Made by a program: the position numbers and the translations under genes. Under the pieces are notes generated by a model. The model ran no database searches, was not told the DNA's origin, and was given only the letters and a program-made list of their open reading frames with translations. DNA of 64,000 bases. It comes from Rhizobiales bacterium GAS188 (lineage in GTDB: Bacteria > Pseudomonadota > Alphaproteobacteria > Rhizobiales > Beijerinckiaceae). Positions 53,010 to 61,174 of this stretch are shown here, piece by piece. The stretch is from NCBI GenBank assembly GCA_900104855.1, contig FNSS01000001.1:1984001-2048000 (forward strand), given 5' to 3'. How positions within the stretch are numbered: the first letter of the stretch is position 1; every line of letters begins with the position of its first letter.

Positions 53010-53160
53010 GAAGAATGCGGAACGCGGTTGGTAGACCCCTTCATGCCCGAGGAACGACGCGTCTGGCGTCCGCGTGAATCGGACTTGCGAACGGGTCGTG
53101 AACGCGATCTCTACATGGCTTCGATGGGCTTGCCAATGGCAGCAACCGCCGCAGACCGTC
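53010..53160 (+). pseudogene. IS5-type (DUF4096) transposase N-terminal remnant
   Basis: One frame reads PFMPEERRVWRPRESDLR, then a shift to the next frame gives RVVNAISTWLRWACQWQQ. Together these reproduce the LLPPERRxGRPRxTDLR and VVNAIxYxxRxGCQWRxLP blocks of IS5-group transposases. The rest of the element is missing. It is a degraded insertion sequence between the radical SAM and beta-helix genes. Confidence 0.7.
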
Positions 53161-53165
53161 ACTGA

Positions 53166-53404
53166 TGGCAAGGATATCCCTGAGATCAGCCGCAGACAAT
53201 CCAAGCGTGTCCCGACGCACGGCAGCGGATAATGCGGCGATATTTAGTCAGTTCGGGCCAGGCTCGGCCAGAGCTAATCACTCATCGAACCCTCCCAGCA
53301 AGGAGAGGCTCACAAGTTAGCGGCGCCACGGATCGTCAACTTTAAGTCGATCCAGGGCCTAGCGGCCAAAATTGAAAAGAATACACCCTCATCTGCCCAG
53401 ATTA
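53166..53404. other. Intergenic region
   Basis: About 240 bases after the IS remnant with no supported gene. It has lower G+C content, with no convincing terminator for the beta-helix gene. Confidence 0.4.
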
Positions 53405-54361
53405 TTATTCCGGAGTAAGCTGGTTGGTAAATGCGCCATTAGTCACGAAGTTGCCATCCACAGCGTTGTTTTTGTACGTATAGAGGCCGCCAAGATTGAG
53501 CGACTTCAGCCCTGTCCCGTTCTGGGTAATCTCACTGTTAGAGGCAAGGATAAATGCAGAGCCGCTCACACTCTGATCGGACAGCAAACCATTCGTGGTA
53601 TTGTTCACGACTGACGAGCGTGTCAGGATAATAGCGACCGTCCCCACTGCTCCACTCGCCGCCCAAAGGCCGGTGCCGTTTCCGGCGGCGAGGCTGTCGG
53701 AGACGTTCGTGTAGATCGTGCCCGAACCACCACCAGTGCCGTCCGCCTTGAATCCAAAACTGCTGTTTTGTTTCATTGAGGACCGTTGGACCGCCACGAA
53801 CACATTGCCCGCGCCGGTCGTCTTGGCACTAATCCCACCGCCGCTGTTGGTGACGACGGTGTCCACTATGTCCACTTGGGTAGAGCTCGCCGAGCCCAGC
53901 GCGATATTGATAGCATTCTGGGTAAAGCCAAATATCGTGCAGTTCTCGACATGCAGCGCGACGCCGCTTTGAAACTGGATGCCGTTGACGCCGGTTCCGA
54001 GTCCATTGATCCTCAGATTTCGCAGGGTCACGATATCGCTCGGACCTGCCGCGACCACAATTCCGTTCGTGCCCGAGACCAGAGTTGACGCGACCTGGCC
54101 GCCACCGCCATCAATGGTGATGGCCTTGGTGATCGTGACGGCGCCAAAGCCGCCGGGGTCCAGCACGTCGATTTCGCCGCCCACCGCGGTTTTCGAGATC
54201 GCCCCCGCGAAGGTCTTGCAAGGAGCCGTCCGGCTGCATGGATTGGCATCATCGCCCACGCCCGAAACCCATGTGCGGCTCGCCTGCGCGCTCGCCGACG
54301 TAGCCACGAATGCCAGACATGCCGCTGATATAATAGCCAATGCAAGCTTACGCTTCAGCAT
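53405..54361 (-). CDS. Secreted right-handed parallel beta-helix protein
   Basis: 318 residues. A Sec signal peptide, LALAIISAACLAFVATSASA, ends with an AxA cleavage site. Then comes TWVSGVGDDANPCSRTAPCK with two cysteines, and a series of right-handed beta-helix coils with repeated I-x-I/N-x-G patterns, such as ITIDGGGG, TLRNLRINGLG, HVENCTIFGF and FVAVQRSSMKQNS. These folds are found in pectate-lyase-like enzymes and adhesins. No catalytic residues can be assigned. It is exported to the periplasm or beyond. Confidence 0.85.
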   Translation of the reverse strand: MLKRKLALAIISAACLAFVATSASAQASRTWVSGVGDDANPCSRTAPCKTFAGAISKTAVGGEIDVLDPGGFGAVTITKAITIDGGGGQVASTLVSGTNGIVVAAGPSDIVTLRNLRINGLGTGVNGIQFQSGVALHVENCTIFGFTQNAINIALGSASSTQVDIVDTVVTNSGGGISAKTTGAGNVFVAVQRSSMKQNSSFGFKADGTGGGSGTIYTNVSDSLAAGNGTGLWAASGAVGTVAIILTRSSVVNNTTNGLLSDQSVSGSAFILASNSEITQNGTGLKSLNLGGLYTYKNNAVDGNFVTNGAFTNQLTPE

Positions 54362-54603
54362 CGTGCCCTCCCGCTCCTGATTCCCGGTAGCCAGCTATAA
54401 TGGCGCTCAAGATCAAGTCAAGCTTTAAGCACTCATAATAAGGGATTCGCTTGAGCGGTATCAGGCTGACTGGAGGATGATTTGTTCTAACTAGGGGAAA
54501 CCCCAAGTGGCTGATTTTCTGTGCATCTTTGCTTACCAGTTTTGGATATTGAACCAGATTCACACGATCCCGCGGCGACTGACTGATCCCTCGTTCGTCA
54601 AAT

Positions 54604-57501
54604 TCAGCCCGTCGGCAACCCGCAGTCGCGGTCACGATGCACGGCCAGGAGATTGTCCGACGATACTTCCTTCCCGTACGGCACCGGGAGGCCGGTGCTC
54701 GGGTCCAGGCAAAGCAACCTGTAGCCGGCTTCGGCTAAAAGCGAGGTCACAGCTTCGACGGAGCCGCCTTGTCGGGCGAGCGCAGCCGGTGAGGCTTCAA
54801 ACAGGATGAGCGGCCGGGCCTGCCGCAGAGTATTCCGAGCTCCCGCCAAGGCTCGCAGCTCGGCCCCTTCGAGATCGAGCTTGACCACATCGAGCTTGCC
54901 GTCCGGGACATGCGCGGCGACGAGTTCGTCGAGCGTGGATGCGGGCACAGCCACCCGACCCGCAGAGACGACCCCCTCATACATGAACTCGCCCAGCGTG
55001 TTCTGCCCGGCATGGGTCGCATTGGCGACGTTGAGCGTGACCTCGCCGGTCCGCTCGGCCAGGGCCGCCGCCGCAACCACAACGTTGTCGAGACTGTTGC
55101 GGGCGATATTGCGGCGCAGCCGCTCGAGCTCGCGCGGGCTTGGTTCGACCGCGATGACGCGGCCTGTCGAGCCGACCCGGCTCGCGAAGAACACCGTATA
55201 GGCACCTTCATTGGCACCACCATCGATGATGTTCATCCCCGGTCGCAGGAGTCGGTCGAGAAGCGCAAACTCGTTCGGCTCGTAAGTGCCGCCCACGAAC
55301 ATGGCGAGGCTGAGGTCGTTATCGAAACACGACGCGAATGTCGTCCCCCCATGCCAAGGCAAGGCCACGGTCGGGGCTAAGGGCAGACGGTGCAGCGTTC
55401 GCCAGAGCGCATGACGTACGAGGGTAGCGAGATCCGCACGGGATTGGAACTCGCCGAAGTTCCAATCCGGCATATGTCGCAGCGGCAGCAGTATTTTGAG
55501 ATGATCGGCCAGGACGCCGAGGATCTGCGCATCCAGGCCGGCAAAAACCGCCTCGATGGCTGCCGCATTGGAGTGGATCAGCGCCAAACCGCCCCGGCTC
55601 AGCAGCGGGCGCAGCCTTTCAGCCGCCTCGCCGATCTCAGCGAGCACTGTGGGAGACTCGATGTCGTCGGCATTCTTGCCCACGAGCGCAATTGCCGATG
55701 CGCGGATCTGAGTGGCGAGAAACGATGAGTACCCGACGCTGGTCTCCGTTTCCGATTCGAGCTTCGGGGGCGTCTCGGTCGTGATCCCGAGCAGGCGGCA
55801 CCATCCATGGCTGGAACCGCCCGCAGATGCGTTGCGCAGCACCAGGCGCCCCACACGATCGAAGCGGGGAATCACCAAATCGATAGTCTGGCGCGCGCCG
55901 ACCCCAAGGGTCGCGGTGGTGATGAAGTCGGTTTCGGCTTCATTCAGGATACCGGCTTGCAGCGCTCCGGCATCGACCTCCAGGGCCAGGATGAGCCGCA
56001 CGATGCTGCCCTTCGGCGCCCTGGTCCTCTCGACCGGGATCACCGCGGTGTAAGCCCATTGCTCCGGTGTGGTGGTGATCTCGAGCCTGTCGTCCGAGAG
56101 CTGCACAGTTCCCGCCGCAATCTCAAAACTCTGCAGGTCGTAGAGTCCAGACGCGTCCTCGCCTCGGTCTTCAGGCGGGGCCGCAACCTGATCAGGAGAG
56201 GACGGTCGCGCAAATGTCAGGTTTTCTTCCTGACCGTGCGACTGCACTTCCGTTGGTTCAAGGACGAAGCCTCGCTCGGCCATGTAGGCGATGATGGTGG
56301 CCTTGTCTGCGGCGCCGCAATAAAGCTGGTCCGCCTTCGGGATAACTTCGAACTGGATGCGCTTGACGTCACCTATCCGATCACCCAACGAACGGACGAC
56401 CGAAAAGTCGGCGCCCTGGGCATCGATCTTCAGGAATTCGACCTTCGTAATCCCGTTCTCGCGCATGAAGCTGTCGAGGCGAATGGTCGGGACCAGGATT
56501 TCGCGTTCGTCGCCCGGGCGGTGACCGCCAAGCCGTGCCGGCAGCGCTGCTTCATCCATCGGCAGCACGGAGCTCGCGGCATCGAAGCTGTTGATCCGGA
56601 ACGATGCGACGCCGTCATGATCGGACACCGCCATTGCGTGGGCCGTGAAGTTCGGAGGGGCCGAGTGCATGAGCTTGTCATGCAGGGTCGGGCGTGGCTC
56701 GAAGGCATGCACCATGAGCGAGGGATCATTCGCGGCCGCCGCGATGCTGTGTTCACCGTGATGGGCGCCGACATCGATCCAGATGCGCGAGGGCCGGCGT
56801 CGGATCGTCCGGAGCGGCGCGTTGCGATGCCGCATGGGAAGCGTCTCGGTCAGCCCCATGGCTGTGAGCGGCTGCTTGGAGCCAACGAACACGGCGCGCA
56901 GATTGCCGTCCTTATTGACGACGCCCCAATCGCCGATGAAGTCGGGGTAATCCGGCTGGTCGAGCGTCGTGTAGGCATGGCCGAAATGGTTCTTGAGCGC
57001 TGCCATCACCCATGGACGCGTGGGGCGGCAGCCGACTCCTAACAAGGCTTGGTTGGGGACAAGCGGTTCGGTGATCAGCTGCACCTCGGGATAGTTGCCG
57101 GGCAAGACACAGGTCTCGAGCAGAATCATGCCGGTGCAGACGGTCGCGAGCGCGGCCAGTGCCCTATCGGGATATCGCAGGTGGTAGAGCGTTCCGTAAC
57201 AGTAGACGACGTCGAAGCTCCCGAGCCCGGTGAGGTCACCGGGGCGGTCGAGATCCAAAAGTCCGATGCGCCGCTGTGGATAACGGCGCAGCATCTCGGC
57301 GACATTGGCCGGGCTGCCTTCCGTGCTCAGGATGTCGCAACCGCGCTCTTCGAAGAAGCCCGTGTGAAGCCCGATGCCGGCGCCGACCTCCAGGACCCGC
57401 TTGTTCTGAAGGTCGAGCCCCAACGTCGCGAGATGCTCCTGCCGGGCACGGTTGATGCGGAGTGCCTCCGGGGCCAAAAAAACGTCGAACGCTGTGCTCA
57501 T
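54604..57501 (-). CDS. Three-methyltransferase protein with a W-x-Y module
   Basis: 965 residues from the ATG at 57501 (AAGG upstream). Domain order: a class-I methyltransferase (about 1-215; NKRVLEVGAGIGLHTGFFEE, FDVVYCYGTLYHLRYPD); a first FkbM domain (about 232-440; RIWIDVGAHHGEHS, VEFLKIDAQGADFSVV); a module of about 100 residues at 476-580 (TTPEQWAYTAVIPV... GRLVLRNA) shared with the 484-residue FkbM and 848-residue SGNH proteins; a linker; and a second FkbM domain (about 740-965; MNIIDGGANEGAYTVFFA, LDVVKLDLEGAELRALAG). It probably methylates several positions of one glycan. A degraded copy of its 3' end lies near 49.5 kb. Confidence 0.85.
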   Translation of the reverse strand: MSTAFDVFLAPEALRINRARQEHLATLGLDLQNKRVLEVGAGIGLHTGFFEERGCDILSTEGSPANVAEMLRRYPQRRIGLLDLDRPGDLTGLGSFDVVYCYGTLYHLRYPDRALAALATVCTGMILLETCVLPGNYPEVQLITEPLVPNQALLGVGCRPTRPWVMAALKNHFGHAYTTLDQPDYPDFIGDWGVVNKDGNLRAVFVGSKQPLTAMGLTETLPMRHRNAPLRTIRRRPSRIWIDVGAHHGEHSIAAAANDPSLMVHAFEPRPTLHDKLMHSAPPNFTAHAMAVSDHDGVASFRINSFDAASSVLPMDEAALPARLGGHRPGDEREILVPTIRLDSFMRENGITKVEFLKIDAQGADFSVVRSLGDRIGDVKRIQFEVIPKADQLYCGAADKATIIAYMAERGFVLEPTEVQSHGQEENLTFARPSSPDQVAAPPEDRGEDASGLYDLQSFEIAAGTVQLSDDRLEITTTPEQWAYTAVIPVERTRAPKGSIVRLILALEVDAGALQAGILNEAETDFITTATLGVGARQTIDLVIPRFDRVGRLVLRNASAGGSSHGWCRLLGITTETPPKLESETETSVGYSSFLATQIRASAIALVGKNADDIESPTVLAEIGEAAERLRPLLSRGGLALIHSNAAAIEAVFAGLDAQILGVLADHLKILLPLRHMPDWNFGEFQSRADLATLVRHALWRTLHRLPLAPTVALPWHGGTTFASCFDNDLSLAMFVGGTYEPNEFALLDRLLRPGMNIIDGGANEGAYTVFFASRVGSTGRVIAVEPSPRELERLRRNIARNSLDNVVVAAAALAERTGEVTLNVANATHAGQNTLGEFMYEGVVSAGRVAVPASTLDELVAAHVPDGKLDVVKLDLEGAELRALAGARNTLRQARPLILFEASPAALARQGGSVEAVTSLLAEAGYRLLCLDPSTGLPVPYGKEVSSDNLLAVHRDRDCGLPTG

Positions 57502-57634
57502 ATTGCCTTGGCTCTGATGGAAGCTCGGCCCCCTCTTGCGCATTTCGGCCGATCTCCTGTCAAGCCCGCAACCCGTTCAAGTGGCGATTGCAGTGTCGGA
57601 GCGTCCGCAGGCCGCGCCGGAGCGCCCGCGCCCC

Positions 57635-58387
57635 CTACACAGCCACCACCCCATCGAAGACCAACTTCACCCCGATAAGCACCATCAGGATGTAGACGCA
57701 CAGATAGAAGCGCTCATTCGAGAAGCGCTGCACCAGGAGCACGCCGAACCAGGTCGCGGCGAGCGCTAGCGGGAACAGGGCCGCGGAGGTGGCGAGATTG
57801 CCCGCCGTGAACTGGCCGAGCGCCAGATAAGGCGGGATCTTCATCCAGTTGACGGCCGCGAAGAACAGCACGCTGGTGCCGACGAAGACGCGGGCTTCGA
57901 GCTTTTGGGGCATGACATAGATCTGGAAGGGCGGGCTGCCGGCATGCGAGATCATGCTGGTGAAGCCGGACAGCGCCCCCCAGAACCAACCGGCGGCGAT
58001 ATTCGGCCGGCCCGCCGGCGCCGAGGCGGTGGAACGGCCGAGCAGCTGGCGCAGCCCGAAGGCGATCGAGATCACGCCGACCGCGAAGCCGACCGCCGCC
58101 TCCGGCAGGCGCGCCGCCAGGAGATAGCCGGCGACGACGCCGATGAAGGCGCCCGGCAGCAGCGCCCTGAGATTGAAGGCATCCCAATGGCGGCGATAGA
58201 CATAGATGCCGTAGAGATCCTGCACCACGAGAATGGGCAGCAGGATCGAGGCTGCCTGGACGGGCGGCACCGCGAGCGCGACGATCGGCGTCGCCAAGGT
58301 GCCGATGCCGGCGAAACCGCCTTTCGACAGGCCGAGGATGATCACCGCCGGGATGGCGGCCAGATAGAACCAGGGATCGCCGATCAT
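57635..58387 (-). CDS. TSUP/TauE-SafE family membrane transporter
   Basis: 250 residues with about eight hydrophobic segments. The family start IPAVIILGLSKGGFAGIGTLATP and the central repeat SGFTSMISHAGSPPFQIYVMP are diagnostic of TSUP permeases, which carry sulfonates, sulfite or organic anions. The substrate is not deducible. It follows the racemase-like gene by 25 bp on the same strand, so the two may share a transcript. It marks the end of the glycan island. Confidence 0.9.
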   Translation of the reverse strand: MIGDPWFYLAAIPAVIILGLSKGGFAGIGTLATPIVALAVPPVQAASILLPILVVQDLYGIYVYRRHWDAFNLRALLPGAFIGVVAGYLLAARLPEAAVGFAVGVISIAFGLRQLLGRSTASAPAGRPNIAAGWFWGALSGFTSMISHAGSPPFQIYVMPQKLEARVFVGTSVLFFAAVNWMKIPPYLALGQFTAGNLATSAALFPLALAATWFGVLLVQRFSNERFYLCVYILMVLIGVKLVFDGVVAV

Positions 58388-58412
58388 TTTGGCGTGGGCG
58401 CCGCTGCCGCGC

Positions 58413-59192
58413 TCAGCGCTCGCGCCAGGGGCGGGCCGCGCTCCCCGGATGCCCGAATTCGCGCGGCCTGAGGCCCGAATGGAACCAGGCCATGAAGCTC
58501 ACGATGTCGAAGACCGGACGCCGCAGATGCTCGCTCAGCGCCCGCGCATAAGGGGCCATGTTGGTGCATTCGAGCAGCACCGCGCCGGTTTCGGGATGGC
58601 GGGCAAGCAGTTCCGTTCCGGCGTCGAGAATGTCGCGTTCGGCGGCGGCGACATCGAGCATCGGCTCATCACCCAGAATGGCGCGCGTGAATTCTTTTCC
58701 GCCATCGGTGCCGATGACCGGCGTGCCTTCGGGCACCCCAGCCTTGGCGAGATGCTCCCTGGTCAGGGAGGCGGCTGAGATGGTAAGGATGCCGACCCGC
58801 TGGCCGGCCGGCAAGGTCGCCTGGATCAGCGGCGCCTGCATGAGGCTCGATGTCGCGACCGGCACGCCCACATGGGAGGCGAGCTCCGCCTGGTAGAGCG
58901 ACAGAAAGCCGCAATTCGTGGTGATGCCGTCGGCGCCGAGCTCGACGAGCTCACGCGCAGCCTCCAGGAAGGCATCGAGCAGGCCGTCGGCGCGCTTGCG
59001 CACCACGCGCTCCGGCGAGGCGCCGCGCACCACCTTATAGAGCACCGGGAACGGAAAAGTTGAGGCATTGCCCATATCGCCTGGGATACGGGGGAAGCGC
59101 GCCTCCAGCATTAAGATGCCGAGCTTCGCGCCATAAACGGCCTTGCCACCAAAGGCGATGCGCGGATGCGAGGGAGAAGAGGTGGTCATCAT
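58413..59192 (-). CDS. Aspartate/glutamate racemase family protein
   Basis: 259 residues. The two cysteines expected of cofactor-independent racemases and maleate isomerases are in DGITTNCGFLSLYQ and AVLLECTNMAPYA, one per half. RVGILTISAASL and the late RPVFDIVSFMAWF are also typical. The true reaction may be racemisation, isomerisation or decarboxylation. Coupling with a TSUP permease gene suggests uptake and breakdown of a small organic acid (inference). It is divergent from the MetE-like gene. Confidence 0.82.
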   Translation of the reverse strand: MMTTSSPSHPRIAFGGKAVYGAKLGILMLEARFPRIPGDMGNASTFPFPVLYKVVRGASPERVVRKRADGLLDAFLEAARELVELGADGITTNCGFLSLYQAELASHVGVPVATSSLMQAPLIQATLPAGQRVGILTISAASLTREHLAKAGVPEGTPVIGTDGGKEFTRAILGDEPMLDVAAAERDILDAGTELLARHPETGAVLLECTNMAPYARALSEHLRRPVFDIVSFMAWFHSGLRPREFGHPGSAARPWRER

Positions 59193-59320
59193 GCCGGCTG
59201 ATCGTCCTGAATTATCCGTCTCGGCGCGCAGGAAACTCGTCCTGCAATGAGACTTGCAAAGTTCCTTGGCCTCGCGCCGCCCTCGTGCTTAACACCGATC
59301 TAAACAATCGAGGAACCGTC

Positions 59321-60424
59321 ATGCAACGCACAATCCCGCCTTTCCGTGCCGATCATGTGGGCAGTTTGCTGCGCCCCAAGGAGGTCAAGGAGGCGCATGC
59401 CAGGCGCGCGAAGGGGGAAATCGGCAAGGACGAGGTCGTCGCGGTCGAGGACGAGGCGATCAAGCGCCTGATCAAGAAGCAGGAGGAGATCGGCCTCGAA
59501 AGCGTCACGGACGGCGAATGCCGCCGCTCCTGGTGGCATTACGACTTCCTGGGCGCGCTCGACGGGGTGCAGATGGTGCAGGTCGAGCACGGCATCCAGT
59601 TCGCCGGGGTCGAGACCAAGGCCGAGGCGCCGCGCGTCATGGGCAAGATCGGTTTCAGCGACCACCCCTTTCTCGGCCACTTCAAGTTCCTGAAGGCGCA
59701 CACCAAAAAGACGGCGAAGATGACAATCCCCGGCCCCTCGATGCTGCATTACCGGGGCGGGCGCAAGATGATCAATATGGGCGTCTATCCGAATATGGTC
59801 GATTTCTACGCCGATCTCGGCGCGGCCTACAACAAGGCCGTGCACGCCTTCTATGCGGCCGGCTGCCGCTATCTGCAGCTCGACGATATCAGCTTCGCCT
59901 ATCTCTGCGATCCCGAGCAGCGCAAGATGCTGAAGGAGCGCGGCGACGATCCGGACAAGCAGCCGGCGATCTATGCCGGCATGGTGCAGGCGGCGCTTGC
60001 GGACAAGCCGAAGGACCTCGTCATCAGCATGCATCTGTGCCGCGGCAATTTCCGCTCGACCTTCGTGGCCTCCGGCGGCTACGAGCCGATCGCCGACACG
60101 CTGTTCAACACCATGCCGGTCGACGGCTATTTCATGGAATGGGACACCGACCGCGCCGGCGGCTTCGAGCCATTGCGCTTCCTGCCCAAGGGCAAGAACG
60201 TGGTGCTCGGCCTCGTCACCTCCAAGACCGGAACGCTCGAGAAGAAGGCCGATCTCCTGCGCCGCATCGAGGAGGCATCGAAGCATGTCGGGCTCGAGCA
60301 GATCTGCCTCTCGCCGCAATGCGGCTTCGCCTCGACCGAGGAGGGCAATGTGCTCGCCGAGGACGAGCAGTGGCAGAAGCTGTCGTTGATCGTCGAGGCC
60401 TCGAAGGAGGTCTGGGGCCGCTGA
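59321..60424 (+). CDS. Cobalamin-independent methionine synthase II family protein
   Basis: 367 residues, corresponding to the C-terminal catalytic half of MetE. Zinc ligands are visible as HxC in SMHLCRGNFRST, Glu in YFMEWDTDRAGGFEPL, and Cys in SPQCGFASTEEGN. Substrate-loop features include ESVTDGECRRSWWHYDF and LQLDDISFAYL. Such short members use various thiols and methyl donors, including the epoxyalkane-coenzyme M type, so methionine synthesis is not assured. The start at 59321 follows GAGGAACC. It is monocistronic; a dispersed repeat follows its stop. Confidence 0.88.
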   Translation: MQRTIPPFRADHVGSLLRPKEVKEAHARRAKGEIGKDEVVAVEDEAIKRLIKKQEEIGLESVTDGECRRSWWHYDFLGALDGVQMVQVEHGIQFAGVETKAEAPRVMGKIGFSDHPFLGHFKFLKAHTKKTAKMTIPGPSMLHYRGGRKMINMGVYPNMVDFYADLGAAYNKAVHAFYAAGCRYLQLDDISFAYLCDPEQRKMLKERGDDPDKQPAIYAGMVQAALADKPKDLVISMHLCRGNFRSTFVASGGYEPIADTLFNTMPVDGYFMEWDTDRAGGFEPLRFLPKGKNVVLGLVTSKTGTLEKKADLLRRIEEASKHVGLEQICLSPQCGFASTEEGNVLAEDEQWQKLSLIVEASKEVWGR

Positions 60425-60432
60425 GGGGGCGC

Positions 60433-60505
60433 TTGGGAGCGACCACACTTCTTCCCGGCGGCGAGGCTCACCATCGTAAGGGCCGGCGGGACGCCGGCGG
60501 TCCAA
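60433..60505. repeat. Dispersed repeat, copy 5 (diverged)
   Basis: Starts TTGGGAGCGACC and ends GGGACGCCGGCGGTCCAA, with CTTCTTCCCGGCGGCGAGGC inside. It is shorter and more diverged than copies 1-4 but has the same order of parts. Confidence 0.7.
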
Positions 60506-60541
60506 AGTAGCGGAAAGTGGCATCGGAGGCTTGGTGGTCGC

Positions 60542-60569
60542 TTGACATTAATACGGACGTACGTATTAT
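60542..60569 (+). promoter_or_regulatory. tetR promoter with operator between -35 and -10
   Basis: A perfect -35 box TTGACA at 60542-60547 and a -10 box TATTAT at 60564-60569 are 16 bases apart. The near-perfect palindrome TAATACGGACGTACGTATTA (60549-60568) fills the spacer; only one base pair breaks its symmetry. This is where a TetR dimer would block RNA polymerase. The start codon of the regulator is eight bases after the -10 box, so the transcript is leaderless or nearly so, or another promoter exists. Confidence 0.8.
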
Positions 60570-60576
60570 ATCCCGC

Positions 60577-61173
60577 ATGTCGAAACCATCCTTACGCGAA
60601 CCCCTCCTCGATGCCGGGCTCCGGGTCATGTTCCGATCGGGATATGGCGGGGCTGGCGTCCGCGACATCGTCGCCGACGCGAAGGCGCCGCAGGGCTCCT
60701 TCACCAATCATTTCCGCTCGAAGGAAGCCTTCGCGGGCGAGGTGCTCGAGCGCTATTTCGCCTATGTGAAGGGCCTGGTCGCGGAAGCCCTCGACGACCG
60801 CTCGCGCCCGCCGCGAGAGCGCTTGCGGCGTTATCTCGACATCATCACCGGCAAGCTCGAGGAGGCCGAATGGGCCAGGGGCTGCCTGATCGGCGATCTC
60901 AGCCTCGAAGCTCCCCCCCACAGCGAGGCCTTACGGCTGCAGCTCGCTCAGATCTTTGTCGAATGGCGGCAGCCTTTCCGGGACTGCATCGCTGAAGGCC
61001 AGGCGCTGCGCGAGATCACGCGGAGCTTCCCGGCCGACGATCTCGCCGATCTCCTGATCGCTGGATGGCAGGGCGCCATCATGCGCATGAAGGTCGAGCG
61101 CAGCCCCGCCCCCCTCGAACGTTTCAAGACCATCATGTTCGCAACCATCTTCGCAAAGAAAGAGGAAAGTTGA
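60577..61173 (+). CDS. TetR family repressor of the dehalogenase operon
   Basis: 198 residues. The N-terminal helix-turn-helix reads GLRVMFRSGYGGAGVRDIVA, then APQGSFTNHFRSKEAFAGEVLERYF, the usual TetR recognition region. The ligand-binding part has RGCLIGDLSLEAPPHSEALR, which is like AcuR/NemR-type regulators of reactive electrophiles. It begins at the ATG at 60577, directly after a palindromic operator, and its stop is one base before the dehalogenase start, so it autoregulates a two-gene operon. The inducer is unknown; a haloalkane or its product is a fair guess. Confidence 0.92.
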   Translation: MSKPSLREPLLDAGLRVMFRSGYGGAGVRDIVADAKAPQGSFTNHFRSKEAFAGEVLERYFAYVKGLVAEALDDRSRPPRERLRRYLDIITGKLEEAEWARGCLIGDLSLEAPPHSEALRLQLAQIFVEWRQPFRDCIAEGQALREITRSFPADDLADLLIAGWQGAIMRMKVERSPAPLERFKTIMFATIFAKKEES

Positions 61174-61174
61174 G

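Noticed and set aside
52896..53165. 89-codon plus-strand gene
   Set aside because: It is a frameshifted remnant of an IS5-type transposase, not an intact gene.
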